This document shows positions 42,617 to 50,593 of a stretch of 64,000 bases of DNA, in pieces. This DNA comes from Anaerolineales bacterium UBA2181 (GTDB lineage: Bacteria > Chloroflexota > Anaerolineae > Promineifilales > UBA4811): contig DCVT01000015.1 of assembly GCA_002328075.1 (NCBI GenBank), forward strand, positions 62,001-126,000, in the 5' to 3' direction. Every line of letters begins with the position of its first letter. Position 1 is the stretch's first letter. Below the pieces are notes generated by a model. That model saw nothing but the letters and a program-made list of their open reading frames with translations, was not told where the DNA came from and did no database searches. The position numbers and the translations under genes are program-made.

Positions 42617-43288
42617 TTACTTGGCCTCCTGGCCGGGCCCGGAAACCTCCCAGGCCAGCAGATTGTCAAAACGAATCTCTGTCGCGCCGTCCGAGTATGT
42701 GCTTACCAGGAAACCGACGTCGCCAGAGGTCAAATCGGTGTCCGAGACGCTGGCCAGTTGCTGTCCATTGACGTAAAGCGCCAACTGGTCACCGTCGCAC
42801 AGCGCCCGGATTTCGTTCACGGCATCGGGGCCGGTCTGAATTGCCTCACTGGGGAGAAGGTAGGTGCCATCGCCCGACAGCACCAAGAACGGCGATGCGC
42901 CGATCACCTTGACAATGGCGTAATAGCCGTCGCTGCTGACCAGAAATGCGTAAAAATGGTTCAGGTCCCGGTAGCGGCAGAGCAACCCATGATTGTTATC
43001 CGATGATCCATCTGCCAACCGGGCATCGACCTGCAATAGCACGTTATCCCATTCGGCGCCGACGACTGAAACCGCCGACGTATTGATCTGATGTACCACC
43101 ATGGAATACTCGCTGCCGGAATAACCAGCCGAAGCGTCTTTGCGGTCGTACTGATCCCAACCGCACGCGGTATCATTGAAATTGTCTTCCAACAGAGCCT
43201 TGTCCGTGCGGCACCGTTGGACATTGCTGCTGCAAGTTGAGGCAACCAGGAGCAAGACTAACAGAAAGAGATGGTGACTGCGGATCAT
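42617..43288 (-). CDS. Exported concanavalin/LamG-like protein, paralogue 2
   Basis: This 223-residue protein has a signal sequence (HHLFLLVLLLVASTC) and the same beta-sandwich pattern as its neighbour: FNDTACGWDQYD, HGLLCRYRDLNHFYAFLVS, YVNGQQLASVSD, and a C-terminal IRFDNLLAWEV. The two genes are adjacent with a 1-bp gap and clearly arose by tandem duplication. I chose the ATG at 43288; an in-frame TTG at 43303 is an alternative. Extra Cys near the N-terminus could form a disulfide. Function unknown. Confidence 0.7.
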   Translation of the reverse strand: MIRSHHLFLLVLLLVASTCSSNVQRCRTDKALLEDNFNDTACGWDQYDRKDASAGYSGSEYSMVVHQINTSAVSVVGAEWDNVLLQVDARLADGSSDNNHGLLCRYRDLNHFYAFLVSSDGYYAIVKVIGASPFLVLSGDGTYLLPSEAIQTGPDAVNEIRALCDGDQLALYVNGQQLASVSDTDLTSGDVGFLVSTYSDGATEIRFDNLLAWEVSGPGQEAK

Positions 43289-43436
43289 GGGTGCGACTCT
43301 CAATGTAATCAGTCGTCAAGCGGGTCGATGTACCCAACCGATACCGGAATTATGGCCATCTTGATCGCCTTGTCAAGCGATGGGACAAACGGGGGTGTCA
43401 GCCAATCTCAGATTCAGAATCTGTGATACGCAGGCC

Positions 43437-43483
43437 TTGACATGTCGCCCAAAAAGGCGTATACTATACCCTAGTATAGTATA
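43437..43483 (+). promoter_or_regulatory. Promoter and overlapping operator of the CstR-like operon
   Basis: TTGACA and TATACT are separated by exactly 17 bp. The -10 box is the first six bases of an inverted repeat with perfect 10-bp arms, TATACTATAC and GTATAGTATA, separated by CCTA (43460-43483). The operator therefore covers the -10 and the start site, and a bound repressor would block transcription. The CC/GG-poor, AT-rich arms differ from classic copper CsoR sites. Confidence 0.82.
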
Positions 43484-43501
43484 AAGGCAGAAAGAAACAC
43501 A

Positions 43502-43771
43502 GTGCAAGTAATCGCCGATGAAGTCAAAACCGACTTGCGAACGCGCCTGCGACGTATCGAGGGTCAGATGCGAGGCGTACAAAAGATGCTGGACGAGAAC
43601 CGAGACTGCCAGGAGGTTCTGCAGCAACTGGCGGCAGCGCGCGCGGCGTTTCAGAACGCAAGCCTGATTTTCGCGCGCAATTATGCACTGCAGTGTCTGC
43701 ACGATCCGCAGGCCAAGCTGACCGACGAGGAGATGGTCGAGCAGTTGGTGTCGGTTCTATCCAAAGCGTAA
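43502..43771 (+). CDS. CsoR-family repressor, CstR-like (persulfide-sensing type)
   Basis: This 89-residue all-helical DUF156 repressor has the conserved RLRRIEGQMRG DNA-binding motif. The sensor cysteines C36 and C65 fall exactly at the CsoR positions, but position 61, the copper-ligand His, is Tyr with Asn before it. A dithiol without the His is the CstR signature, so persulfide or oxidant sensing is more likely than copper. The GTG start lies 19 bp after the operator, which implies autorepression. Downstream genes (PDO, two OsmC) fit thiol/persulfide stress. Confidence 0.87.
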   Translation: MQVIADEVKTDLRTRLRRIEGQMRGVQKMLDENRDCQEVLQQLAAARAAFQNASLIFARNYALQCLHDPQAKLTDEEMVEQLVSVLSKA

Positions 43772-43791
43772 ATCAATCCAGGAGGTGTATC

Positions 43792-44442
43792 ATGCCCATG
43801 CTAGACGAAAAGATCCGGCAGGAAGTCCAAAACGCGCTGGGTGAATTGGCGGACCCCGTTCGGCTGGTTGTTTTTACTCAGGAGTTCGAATGCCAGTTCT
43901 GCCGCGAGAATCGGCAATTGGCCGAGGAGGTAGCAGCGCTGAATCCCCAGATCAGCACCGAGGTGTACAATTATGTCTTGGACAGGGTACAGGTGGAGCA
44001 GTATGGAATCGATCAGATTCCGGCCATCGCCGTGATCGGTGAGAAGGATTACGGAATACGGTTCTATGGCATCCCATCCGGTTACGAGTTTGGCTCCTTG
44101 ATCCAGGCGATCCAGTTGGTGAGCGCTGGCCAACCGCTGCTGACTGATGAGGGTCTCAAGTTCATCGAGAGTGTTGAGCAGCCGTTGAACCTGCAGGTGT
44201 TTGTCACACCGACGTGTCCCTACTGCCCTCAGGCAGTGCTGCTGGCTTTCAACCTGGCGCTGGCTAACGATCAGGTACGGGCGTCGATGGTTGAGGCCAG
44301 CGAGTTTCCTCATCTGGCCATCAAGTACCAGGTGATGGGGGTGCCGCGCACTGTCATCAACGAAGACTATCACATCGAGGGAGCGGCGCCAGAGCCGATG
44401 GTATTGGACAAGATTCGCGAAGCATTGGACGAAAGCGAGTAG
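43792..44442 (+). CDS. Protein disulfide oxidoreductase (PDO, double glutaredoxin fold)
   Basis: This 216-residue protein is two thioredoxin-fold units, with active sites C34-x2-C37 (ECQFC) and C142-x2-C145 (TCPYC). The layout matches archaeal and bacterial PDO / glutaredoxin-like proteins that form or reduce disulfides. The ATG has AGGAGG at ideal spacing. It follows the CstR-like gene by 20 bp and precedes osmC by 5 bp, so it is likely under the same operator. Confidence 0.9.
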   Translation: MPMLDEKIRQEVQNALGELADPVRLVVFTQEFECQFCRENRQLAEEVAALNPQISTEVYNYVLDRVQVEQYGIDQIPAIAVIGEKDYGIRFYGIPSGYEFGSLIQAIQLVSAGQPLLTDEGLKFIESVEQPLNLQVFVTPTCPYCPQAVLLAFNLALANDQVRASMVEASEFPHLAIKYQVMGVPRTVINEDYHIEGAAPEPMVLDKIREALDESE

Positions 44443-44447
44443 AACAA

Positions 44448-44882
44448 GTGGCTGGAAAAAAGCAGGTCCGTGTGAACACTGTTTGGCAAGGTGGGTTCGC
44501 CTTTTCGGGCTCAAATGAGGCCGGTCAGACCGTCCTTATGGACTCTCCACTGGCCGAGACGGGACCCAAGGGCCCCTCGCCCATGCAGTTGTTGCTGATC
44601 AGCCTGGCAGGCTGCACCGCGATGGACGTCATCGGCATTTTGGAGAAAAAGCGACAGCGGGTGACCGGTTTTGAGGTCAACGTGGTGGGGGATCGAGTTC
44701 CAGATCCTCCTCAGCGTTTCGAAAACATCGAAATGGAGTTCGTCGTGCGCGGCCATCAAATAGATGCGGTTGCGGTGGAGCGAGCGATTGAACTCTCTGA
44801 AAACAAGTATTGCTCAGTTTCAGCCAATCTGCGTCCGTCGGCTCGAATATCATCGCGGTATCGCATCGTAGAGGAGAACTGA
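44448..44882 (+). CDS. OsmC-family thiol peroxidase, copy 1
   Basis: This 144-residue OsmC/Ohr-like protein has the two catalytic Cys in SLAGCTAMDV and NKYCSVSANL. It reduces organic peroxides or reactive thiol species. The GTG start lies 5 bp after PDO. The second copy follows by 2 bp. Confidence 0.88.
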   Translation: MAGKKQVRVNTVWQGGFAFSGSNEAGQTVLMDSPLAETGPKGPSPMQLLLISLAGCTAMDVIGILEKKRQRVTGFEVNVVGDRVPDPPQRFENIEMEFVVRGHQIDAVAVERAIELSENKYCSVSANLRPSARISSRYRIVEEN

Positions 44883-44884
44883 CC

Positions 44885-45283
44885 ATGGCGGTGACGGTCA
44901 AGTGGTTGGAGAGCCGGCAGTTTGTCGGTACTGACAGCACGGGTCATTCGGTGGTGCTGTCGTCACCGGCCGATGGGGTAGGGGTGAAACCTTCGGATCT
45001 GCTGCTGTTAGCGCTCGCCGGATGCACTGCTTACGACGTGGTGGACATACTGGAAAAGAAGCGGAAAAAACTGCGAAAACTTGCCATTGAGGTGAGTGCT
45101 GAACAGGAAAAAGAGCCACCCTGGACCTTCCGTCGCATCCATGCGGTGTACCGGCTGACCGGTGACCTGGACGAGCGCGCGGTTCGTCAAGCCATCCAAC
45201 TCTCCGAGGAAAAGTACTGCGCGGTTGCTGCAACGCTGCGTGGTGCAGCCCAACTCACCTCCGAGTACACCATCGATCGTTAG
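44885..45283 (+). CDS. OsmC-family thiol peroxidase, copy 2
   Basis: This 132-residue paralogue of copy 1 has Cys in LAGCTAYDVVDIL and EKYCAVAATL. The ATG has GAGGAG upstream. The tandem pair ends the operon. Divergence between copies suggests different substrates. Confidence 0.88.
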   Translation: MAVTVKWLESRQFVGTDSTGHSVVLSSPADGVGVKPSDLLLLALAGCTAYDVVDILEKKRKKLRKLAIEVSAEQEKEPPWTFRRIHAVYRLTGDLDERAVRQAIQLSEEKYCAVAATLRGAAQLTSEYTIDR

Positions 45284-45428
45284 TCGCACCGGTTTGTCGG
45301 GCTGCTTGGCGCGACATGCCGGCTGCTGAACTGGGACGCTCGATCGATTCGTGACCGGTTCCGGTGTTGGTGGTCCGCAAGTGGTCTGACATTGGCGCTA
45401 CCGAGCCTAGGCTGTACAGGGTTAGCAA

Positions 45429-46127
45429 ATGACTGATGATACCGGCCGATACGATGTCACGCGGTACCAGCGCCCGTCGGTGACTGTTGACGTAGTCATA
45501 TTCACGCTCTGTAACCAGGAGCTGCAAGTGCTGCTCATTCAACGGGCGCGGTGGCCATATGAAGGTTGCTGGGCGCTTCCTGGTGGTTTTGTTGAGATAG
45601 ATGAGCCGCTGGAGAGGGCAGCTGTCCGTGAGCTGGAAGAGGAAACCGGCGTGACCGACGTCTATCTGGAACAGCTATTCACGTTTGGCCGGACGGATCG
45701 GGACCCGCGCAGCCGCGTCATCACGGTGGCGTACCTGGCTTTGGTGGCAGCCGAGCGCATCCGGCCGCGTGCTGGTGATGATGCAACCGATGCCCGTTGG
45801 TGGTCGACGTACGCCTTGCCCGCGCTGGCGTTCGACCACAGGCAGATTCTGGATTATGCGCTTACCCGTCTGCGCTACAAATTGGAATACACGGCGGTCG
45901 GTTTTGAATTGTTGCCCCAAGAGTTCACCCTGGCTGAGCTGCAGGGGACGTATGAGATCATCGTGGGGGAGACACTGGACAAGGCCAACTTTCGGAAGAA
46001 GCTTACCCGGGCCAATGTGATCGAGCCCACAGGTCAATTTCGCCAAACCGCCGGCCGGCCTGCGCGCCTTTACCGCTATCGCGAAGATGCTGTGGCGGAG
46101 GTCAAAGCACGCCGACTTTTTCCTTGA
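45429..46127 (+). CDS. Nudix domain plus winged-helix regulator (NrtR-like)
   Basis: This 232-residue protein has an N-terminal Nudix hydrolase domain with an intact Nudix box (GGFVEIDEPLERAAVRELEE, then ETGV). The C-terminal winged helix matches NrtR: YKLEYTAVGFELLPQEFTL, LQGTYEIIVGETLDKANFRKK and GRPARLYRY. NrtR represses NAD biosynthesis genes and is released by ADP-ribose. The next three genes are nicotinamidase, NAD synthetase and nicotinate phosphoribosyltransferase, which strongly supports the assignment. The complete Nudix box means hydrolase activity may be retained. Confidence 0.87.
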   Translation: MTDDTGRYDVTRYQRPSVTVDVVIFTLCNQELQVLLIQRARWPYEGCWALPGGFVEIDEPLERAAVRELEEETGVTDVYLEQLFTFGRTDRDPRSRVITVAYLALVAAERIRPRAGDDATDARWWSTYALPALAFDHRQILDYALTRLRYKLEYTAVGFELLPQEFTLAELQGTYEIIVGETLDKANFRKKLTRANVIEPTGQFRQTAGRPARLYRYREDAVAEVKARRLFP

Positions 46128-46149
46128 GCTGACCCCACCAGGCAGATCG

Positions 46150-46205
46150 TTGACAACCCGAATCCGGGCGTTATACTTTTGGTAGTTGGTACATTAAATA
46201 CTGCC
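46150..46205 (+). promoter_or_regulatory. Promoter and candidate NrtR operator of NAD salvage operon
   Basis: TTGACA (46150-46155) and TATACT (46172-46177) are 16 bp apart. Immediately after, 46181-46205 holds an imperfect dyad, GGTAGTTG with ATACTGCC (6 of 8 matched), over the expected start site. The promoter is convincing; the operator is tentative. Confidence 0.55.
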
Positions 46206-46247
46206 GGGATAGCACAGCGCCAACAGCGCCTAATTGAGGAGCCAAGG

Positions 46248-46961
46248 ATGGATACGGTGACGCTGATCAACAAGAGCCGACCGTTCCTGGAGTGGGTGGT
46301 GGGCTGGTACAACGGATTGGTTCGCCTGCCACTGACAGAAGTAGTGGTTAAACCAGAGCGGACGGTGGTACTTGCGGTTGATGTGTTGCGTGGTTTCTGT
46401 TATGAGGGTCCGCTCTCCAGCCCGCGTGTCGCGGCAATTGTGCCTCCCATTGTGCGCCTGTTCCGGGCGGCGTATGACCTGGGTGTTCGGTCGTTTGTTC
46501 TGCCGCAGGAAGCGCATCCGGCCGATGCCATCGAATTTGATAGCTATGGGCCCCATTGTATTGCTGGCACGCGAGAGGCCGAGACCGTACCCGAATTGTT
46601 GGAGCTGAGTTTTGCCGACCTGTTTGTGGTGGTGCCCAAGAACTCGGTGAACCCGTTTATGGAGACCGGTTTGGGTGACTGGCTGGATGCTCACCCGGAA
46701 CTCGACACCTATATTGTTGTCGGTGATTGCACCGACATCTGCACCTATCAACTGGCCATCAACCTGCGGCTGCGAGCCAATGCCAGGCAGCGAGCCGGGG
46801 TGCGGGTCATCGTGCCGGCGGACGCAGCGGACACGTACGACCTGCCGGTTCCCGTGGCGGCGCAACTCGGTGCGGTGCCGCATGACGGTGATCTCTTGCA
46901 TCTGCTCTTTATGTATCATCTCATGCTGAATGGCGTACAGGTGGTGGCCGGGTTTGAATAG
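46248..46961 (+). CDS. Isochorismatase-family hydrolase, probable nicotinamidase
   Basis: This 237-residue cysteine hydrolase has catalytic Asp in VVLAVDVLRGF, Lys in VVPKNSVNPF and Cys in DCTDICTYQ. Metal-binding residues are in QEAHPADAIEFDSYGPHC, followed by AGT. Nicotinamidase (nicotinamide to nicotinate) fits this pattern and the neighbours nadE and pncB. An N-terminal extension of about 40 residues precedes the domain. I chose the ATG at 46248, with GAGGAG upstream. Confidence 0.85.
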   Translation: MDTVTLINKSRPFLEWVVGWYNGLVRLPLTEVVVKPERTVVLAVDVLRGFCYEGPLSSPRVAAIVPPIVRLFRAAYDLGVRSFVLPQEAHPADAIEFDSYGPHCIAGTREAETVPELLELSFADLFVVVPKNSVNPFMETGLGDWLDAHPELDTYIVVGDCTDICTYQLAINLRLRANARQRAGVRVIVPADAADTYDLPVPVAAQLGAVPHDGDLLHLLFMYHLMLNGVQVVAGFE

Positions 46962-47007
46962 GCCTTGCCATATTATGTCGTCAGATCGTGCTGACATGGA
47001 GGCAAAG

Positions 47008-47766
47008 ATGGAACGCGTTGCAGTGCAGATCGCCGATTGGATGCGTGCATATGCGGCCTCGGCTGGTGCCTATGGATTTGTGGTCGGCCTGAGCGGCGGG
47101 GTGGATTCGGCCTGCACCGCCGCCCTTGCCCAGAGAGCAATGGGGAGCGCGGTGTTGGGTGTCGTGATGCCGTGCCACTCTGACCGGTTGGACAGCGAGT
47201 TCGCCGAGATGGTGGCTATCGCCCTGGGGCTGGAAACGGTCCATGTGGACTTGAGCCCGGTGTTTGACCAGATGCAGCAAGTGCTATCGCTGGCCAAGAC
47301 CGAGGCAGGCGGCTCTGGTGAGCGCTCGATGGCACAGGCCAATATCAAACCGCGGTTGCGCATGCTGACACTGTATTACTATGCTGCAGAGCGTGGCTAC
47401 CTGGTGGCGGGAACGGGCAACAAGTCCGAGATCATGATCGGTTACTTTACCAAATATGGTGACGGCGGCGTCGACCTGGAGCCCTTGGGGGACTTGTACA
47501 AGGGTCAAGTGCGAGCGCTGGCTGCTGTCCTGGGAGTCCCGACCGCGGTCATCGACCGAGCGCCTTCGGCCGGATTGTGGCCCGGTCAGACCGACGAGGG
47601 CGAAATGGGGATTCGCTATGACCAGCTGGATGCGGCCCTGGCTGCTATCGAATCCGGCTACAAGGGTTCGGTTCCGCCCGACCTGCTGGCGCGTGTCCAG
47701 GATATGATCGATGGTTCGGAGCACAAGCGCCGTGTACCGCCAATCTGCCGGCTGGGGCTGCGATAA
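47008..47766 (+). CDS. nadE: NH3-dependent NAD synthetase
   Basis: This 252-residue enzyme has the PP-loop SGGVDSACT near residue 29, the family stretches GTGNKSEIMIGYFTKYGDGG and LGDLYKGQVRALA, and APSAGLWPGQTDEGEMG. It amidates nicotinate adenine dinucleotide to NAD. There is no glutaminase domain, so ammonia is the nitrogen donor. I chose the ATG at 47008, with GGAGG 7 bp before it; earlier in-frame ATGs lack such a site. It lies 46 bp after the nicotinamidase gene. Confidence 0.93.
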   Translation: MERVAVQIADWMRAYAASAGAYGFVVGLSGGVDSACTAALAQRAMGSAVLGVVMPCHSDRLDSEFAEMVAIALGLETVHVDLSPVFDQMQQVLSLAKTEAGGSGERSMAQANIKPRLRMLTLYYYAAERGYLVAGTGNKSEIMIGYFTKYGDGGVDLEPLGDLYKGQVRALAAVLGVPTAVIDRAPSAGLWPGQTDEGEMGIRYDQLDAALAAIESGYKGSVPPDLLARVQDMIDGSEHKRRVPPICRLGLR

Positions 47767-47910
47767 CACGGAAACCGGCGGGTCCGCGCATCAGGCGGCG
47801 AGTATCATGGAATTGGTCTGGCCTGGAGCCACCGGCGAAAAGCGCCTGGTGCGCTGAGGGCAGACGCGGCACTGGATCCGTGGCCAAAGAAGAAATCTGA
47901 TGGGAGTGGA

Positions 47911-49275
47911 ATGATGACTCTGTTCAACCGGAGTCGGCTGAGCAATGCCACGTTCAAACTGGACGTAGAACGAATGCGTCGTGGTTGGTACTCGGACAAG
48001 TATTTTGCCAACGTTATTGCCATGTTGGAGGGGGTGGCGGATGCCGGACAGTGGCCTGTTCCGCGATATGCTCGACCCCTGGGCCTTTGTCTGGATGACC
48101 TCAAGTTGGGCGATATCGAGGTGGAGATGCAGTTCTTCACCCGCCGGCGGCCAAACACGGTGGTCGTGGGCGTTGACAAGGCACTGGCGATGTTACGCCA
48201 CTGCACTGGGTTTGTGGACCCAGACGGGCGTTTTGTGGAGACCTGGCAAAACCTCAGGGTGGAGGCCGTGCACGATGGTGCCACGGTGTTGTACGACGGA
48301 GATCCCTCTCGCATCCAGCCGGTCATCAAGGTTCGCGGCCGGTATCGAGATTTCGCCCTGTTAGAGACCCCGATCCTTGGGATCCTCGGGCGCGCCAGCC
48401 GGATCGCCACGAATGTCTACCGAACGCTGGTGGCAGCCCGGGGAAAGCCGGTTCTGTTCTTTCCGGCCCGCTTCGACGTGCACGAGGTCCAGGCGGCCGA
48501 TGGATATGCCTATAGCGTGGCGGTGCAACGCTTCGCGTATGACCGTGGGGCGCAGCCCCAGTCCTATGTCAGCACCGATGCCCAGGGCGAGTGGTGGGGA
48601 GGGCATGGAGGCGGGACGGTGGCGCATGCAGCCATTGCCTGTTTTCTGGGTGACATTTCCGCAGCTATGCTGGCCTTTGCCCGTTTCAGGCCGCCCGAGG
48701 TTCCGCGCATTGCTCTGGTCGATTTCGAAAACGATTCGGTAACCGACTCGCTTCGGACGTTGGAGGCGATGTTCAACGAACATCGCCGATGGACTGACGC
48801 AGGACAACCAGAACAAGCCCGCAAGTACGTGCTGTATGGCGTCCGATTGGACACCAGCGGCGCAGTCCGTGATGTGAATGTCCCACCTCTGGGTTTGGCC
48901 CAACTGGACCTGGGCGTGGTGCCGCGGCTAGTTTTCGCCGTGCGCGAAGCGCTGGACGGCGCGTGGCTGGCGTGGGACCTGCCGGCCGAGTGGGTGGACC
49001 GGGCGAAATCCTATTGCCGAGATGTCAGGATCGTGGTCACGGGCGGATTTGACCCAGAAAAAATCGACTGGTTTGAGACCCTGGGTGTGCCGGCGGATAT
49101 CTATGGTGTCGGTTCCTCGCTCATGTCCAACGATGCCAGCCTGGGCACCAACACTGATTTCACCGCCGATGTGGTACGGGTGCGCGTGAACGGCGAATGG
49201 GTGGAGATGGGCAAGGTCGGTCGGACGCCGTGCCACAATCCGGAGCTTGAGCCGGTCGACCTGGCAGGGCTGTGA
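47911..49275 (+). CDS. Nicotinate phosphoribosyltransferase-family protein
   Basis: This 454-residue type II phosphoribosyltransferase-fold protein has RRRPNTVVVGVDKA, PARFDVHEVQAADGYAYS, GGHGGGTVAHAAI and VTGGFDPEKIDWFE followed by the phosphate loop YGVGSSLM. It converts nicotinate to nicotinate mononucleotide. Two ATGs are adjacent (47911 and 47914) after GGGAGTGG. It closes the NrtR-linked NAD salvage set. The subgroup (true PncB or a divergent paralogue) was not resolved. Confidence 0.86.
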   Translation: MMTLFNRSRLSNATFKLDVERMRRGWYSDKYFANVIAMLEGVADAGQWPVPRYARPLGLCLDDLKLGDIEVEMQFFTRRRPNTVVVGVDKALAMLRHCTGFVDPDGRFVETWQNLRVEAVHDGATVLYDGDPSRIQPVIKVRGRYRDFALLETPILGILGRASRIATNVYRTLVAARGKPVLFFPARFDVHEVQAADGYAYSVAVQRFAYDRGAQPQSYVSTDAQGEWWGGHGGGTVAHAAIACFLGDISAAMLAFARFRPPEVPRIALVDFENDSVTDSLRTLEAMFNEHRRWTDAGQPEQARKYVLYGVRLDTSGAVRDVNVPPLGLAQLDLGVVPRLVFAVREALDGAWLAWDLPAEWVDRAKSYCRDVRIVVTGGFDPEKIDWFETLGVPADIYGVGSSLMSNDASLGTNTDFTADVVRVRVNGEWVEMGKVGRTPCHNPELEPVDLAGL

Positions 49276-49351
49276 TGGCAGCCTAAATGCCGTCCCACCG
49301 TCAGATCGGTGGGTGCCAATGCGTGTGGCTCATGGCGTTGCCGCAAGCAAC

Positions 49352-49639
49352 TCAACTGCGAATGAACCCACGAAGGAGTCCCAGCAACCCTGCGCCAATG
49401 AGCCCCACCCCGATAATGATGGGCCATTCGATCCCAAGCGTGATTACCAGCGTCAGACCTCCGAAAAAGAGCAGTGATCCGAGACCGTTGATCCAGCGAC
49501 CCCTGACGGCCTGGTTGGCCAGACTGGCCACGCCGATGACCAACAGGATGCCAGGGAAGAACCACTTGAACAGAAAGATCATGCCTAAACCGACCAAGAA
49601 CACGCCGGCTCCCACGGCGTCCGCGTTTTCCGGTTTCAT
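49352..49639 (-). CDS. Small membrane protein, four predicted transmembrane segments
   Basis: This 95-residue protein is almost entirely hydrophobic: segments near residues 10-25, 26-45, 52-70 and 70-90 (for example VGLGMIFLFKWFFPGILLVI, GLTLVITLGIEWPIIIGVGL). It resembles the LiaI/LiaF-type membrane domain. The ATG has AGGAGG upstream. Function unknown. Confidence 0.75.
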   Translation of the reverse strand: MKPENADAVGAGVFLVGLGMIFLFKWFFPGILLVIGVASLANQAVRGRWINGLGSLLFFGGLTLVITLGIEWPIIIGVGLIGAGLLGLLRGFIRS

Positions 49640-49925
49640 ACCAACCTCCTTCTACACCCAAGTCCCTATGTTAGTACGCCGCAGCGATCAATCAGTTGCA
49701 GCGCTATTCTGGAAGGATCATGTCATTTTGTTGTGTGGCTCCAAACCCTATGGGTTCACTGATTCGGCCTGAGCACGTAGGCTTGCCCGGCCTTCCCAAC
49801 CGAGCCCGCATGGCTCGTTCTGCCTGCAACCGGCCGCGGGCAGTAGCCTGAGCGTGTTCCGACTCCATCGGGAAGGATGCCAGCCACCCCCTGAGGTGCC
49901 ACTCCGGCCCGCCACCCCAAATGCC

Positions 49926-49960
49926 AAGAGGACCCGTGAGCCAAGCTCACGGGTCCTCTT
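49926..49960 (-). terminator. Long perfect hairpin downstream of tRNA-Asn
   Basis: A 15-bp perfect stem (AAGAGGACCCGTGAG with its complement) closes a 5-nt loop. On the minus strand it lies 35 bp past the tRNA 3' end and is followed by only short T stretches. It is probably the tRNA terminator. The rest of 49640-49995 shows no gene I can support. Confidence 0.55.
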
Positions 49961-49995
49961 GCGCACTGTGTCGCCACGGTAGGTCGGCGATCCCT

Positions 49996-50071
49996 TGGCT
50001 CCTCGGGCAGGACTTGAACCTACAACCAACCGGTTAACAGCCGGCCGCTCTGCCGATTGAGCTACCGAGGA
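49996..50071 (-). tRNA. tRNA-Asn (GTT)
   Basis: This is a 76-nt cloverleaf on the minus strand with a 7-bp acceptor stem (TCCTCGG with CCGAGGA), discriminator G and encoded CCA. The anticodon loop is CTGTTAACC with GTT, and the T arm contains GGTTCAAGTCC. All arms form. Confidence 0.96.
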
Positions 50072-50111
50072 ACATCAACCTGGCGGTATTATACCAGCAT
50101 GACCTGCTCCG

Positions 50112-50543
50112 TCAAGGAGAGGCTCCTTCACCCAGCAGCTGTATGATCACCTTTCGTTGGCGAGGGTGCGTATCCAGGTCCACCAGAATGATCTGCTGCC
50201 AGGTTCCCAGCGTAAGCCTCCCGTCGACCACAGGCACAGTCAGGCTGGGTCCTAGCACGGCCGCTCGGACGTGGCTGTGGCCGTTTCCGTCTCCCCAGCG
50301 ACGGTTATGAGCATAATCGCGATCGGGCGGCGCCATCTCGTCCAACAGCCGGCGCAGGTCGGCCAGCGCGCCGTCCTCGTACTCGATGGTTGTCACCGCT
50401 GCCGTCGAACCGGGGCAGAAAACGGTGACGATGCCGTTCTGGAGTTGGCTGTTCTTGACGGCCGCCGACACCGCCGGGGTCAGGTCTCGGATGTCTGCAT
50501 TGCCCCGCGTGTACAACTCGAGAGTCTCTGCTGTCGCTGTCAT
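50112..50543 (-). CDS. YjbQ/UPF0047 family protein
   Basis: This 143-residue protein of the YjbQ family shows the conserved FCPGSTAAVTTIEYEDG, the His-rich HNRRWGDGNGHSHVRA and LTLGTWQQIILVDLD. Relatives have weak thiamine-phosphate synthase activity; the physiological role is unclear. A longer frame exists upstream, but GGAG lies 6 bp before the ATG at 50543 and the family begins there. fabI lies 50 bp upstream in the same direction. Confidence 0.9.
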   Translation of the reverse strand: MTATAETLELYTRGNADIRDLTPAVSAAVKNSQLQNGIVTVFCPGSTAAVTTIEYEDGALADLRRLLDEMAPPDRDYAHNRRWGDGNGHSHVRAAVLGPSLTVPVVDGRLTLGTWQQIILVDLDTHPRQRKVIIQLLGEGASP

Positions 50544-50593
50544 CGGCATCTCCAAAGGTTGCTCTGCGCGAGAGGCTGATGGGTGGGGCTGGA

